Part shown: positions 62,984 through 64,000 of the stretch, piece after piece | How positions within the stretch are numbered: the first letter of the stretch is position 1 | Layout of the letters: each line of letters begins with the position of its first letter | DNA from: Rhodospirillales bacterium | GTDB lineage: Bacteria; Pseudomonadota; Alphaproteobacteria; Reyranellales; Reyranellaceae | Assembly: GCA_016699855.1 (NCBI GenBank) | Contig: CP064988.1 | Coordinates: 1,392,501-1,456,500, forward strand | Direction of reading: 5' to 3' | DNA length: 64,000 nucleotides | Made by a program: the position numbers and the translations under genes | Notes under the pieces: model-generated | Databases searched by the model: none | Told to the model about the DNA's origin: nothing | Seen by the model: the letters and a program-made list of their open reading frames with translations, nothing else

Positions 62984-63949
<966 letters not shown>

Positions 63950-63953
<4 letters not shown>

Positions 63954-64000
63954 GCGCGGCGCGCCACGGACTGGGGATCGAGGATGTCGCGCAGCCCGTC
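63950..64000 (-). CDS. Peptide ABC permease (DppC/OppC type), C-terminal end only
   Basis: The last 16 codons of a frame that enters from the right edge: DGLRDILDPQSVARRA then TGA. The DGLRD(I/A)LDP ending is the typical tail of DppC/OppC permeases, and the ATGA overlap with the next ATPase gene confirms the operon. Confidence 0.8.

Overview
The window is GC-rich DNA (about 70% by eye) from a free-living alphaproteobacterium. I infer this from several features: four Bug/TctC-type solute receptors with Tat-like leaders, a SbmA/BacA-like exporter, a class II DAHP synthase, a GltX-CysS pair, a class III cyclase fused to a TolB-like/TPR region, and dispersed palindromic intergenic repeats. The mix recalls Rhodospirillales or Reyranella-like soil bacteria, but no rRNA or phylogenetic marker here fixes the genus.

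Layout. 1-1272: the 3' part of an M23 peptidase gene. 1411-6650: a small accessory or defence-like stretch with a palindromic operator-like site, a two-gene STAS-like (DUF4325) unit, a large single-chain type IIG-like restriction-modification enzyme with a divergent XRE regulator, and a DUF433/PIN-like toxin-antitoxin pair. 6661-7527: rpsD with its own promoter, leader hairpin and terminator. 7584-11184: a receptor-FAH hydrolase-receptor operon between two long palindromic repeats. 11201-17305: trmJ, a cyclase, an alcohol dehydrogenase, a SnoaL-like protein and a Sel1-repeat protein. 17500-21807: an emrA-emrB efflux operon split by an IS481-family element that landed inside a palindromic repeat. 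22225-33942: a phosphodiesterase, cimA (frameshifted), cinA, metY, a SbmA-like ABC exporter, an enolase-superfamily enzyme and an epoxide hydrolase. 33953-38599: a potassium channel with a zinc ribbon, a DarT/DUF7002-like reading frame, cysS and gltX. 38710-46492: a dienelactone hydrolase, two tandem receptors, a HExxH protein, aroG, pncB and a peptide-binding protein. 46520-55851: an aldo-keto reductase, an amidase, a secreted WSC-domain protein (frameshifted), a dppBCDF-like operon and nadE (frameshifted). 55913-64000: gor, an EF-hand protein, an AHL-lactonase-like enzyme, a quinone oxidoreductase, an acyl-CoA ligase, a VOC protein and the end of a second opp/dpp operon.

Functionally this is a scavenging lifestyle: many uptake receptors, two peptide ABC systems, hydrolases and CoA ligases, with scattered housekeeping genes (rpsD, cysS, gltX, trmJ, nadE, pncB, aroG, cimA, metY, gor). 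No tRNA, rRNA, CRISPR array, prophage or replication origin was seen.

Two things stand out. First, intergenic gaps carry at least four families of palindromic repeats, one of them interrupted by an IS whose empty site can be rebuilt base for base. Second, four conserved reading frames (transposase, cimA, nadE, WSC protein) are each broken by a single-base indel, and a fifth by an in-frame stop. This is either recurrent gene decay or residual sequencing indels, and it should be settled before any of these genes is called dead.
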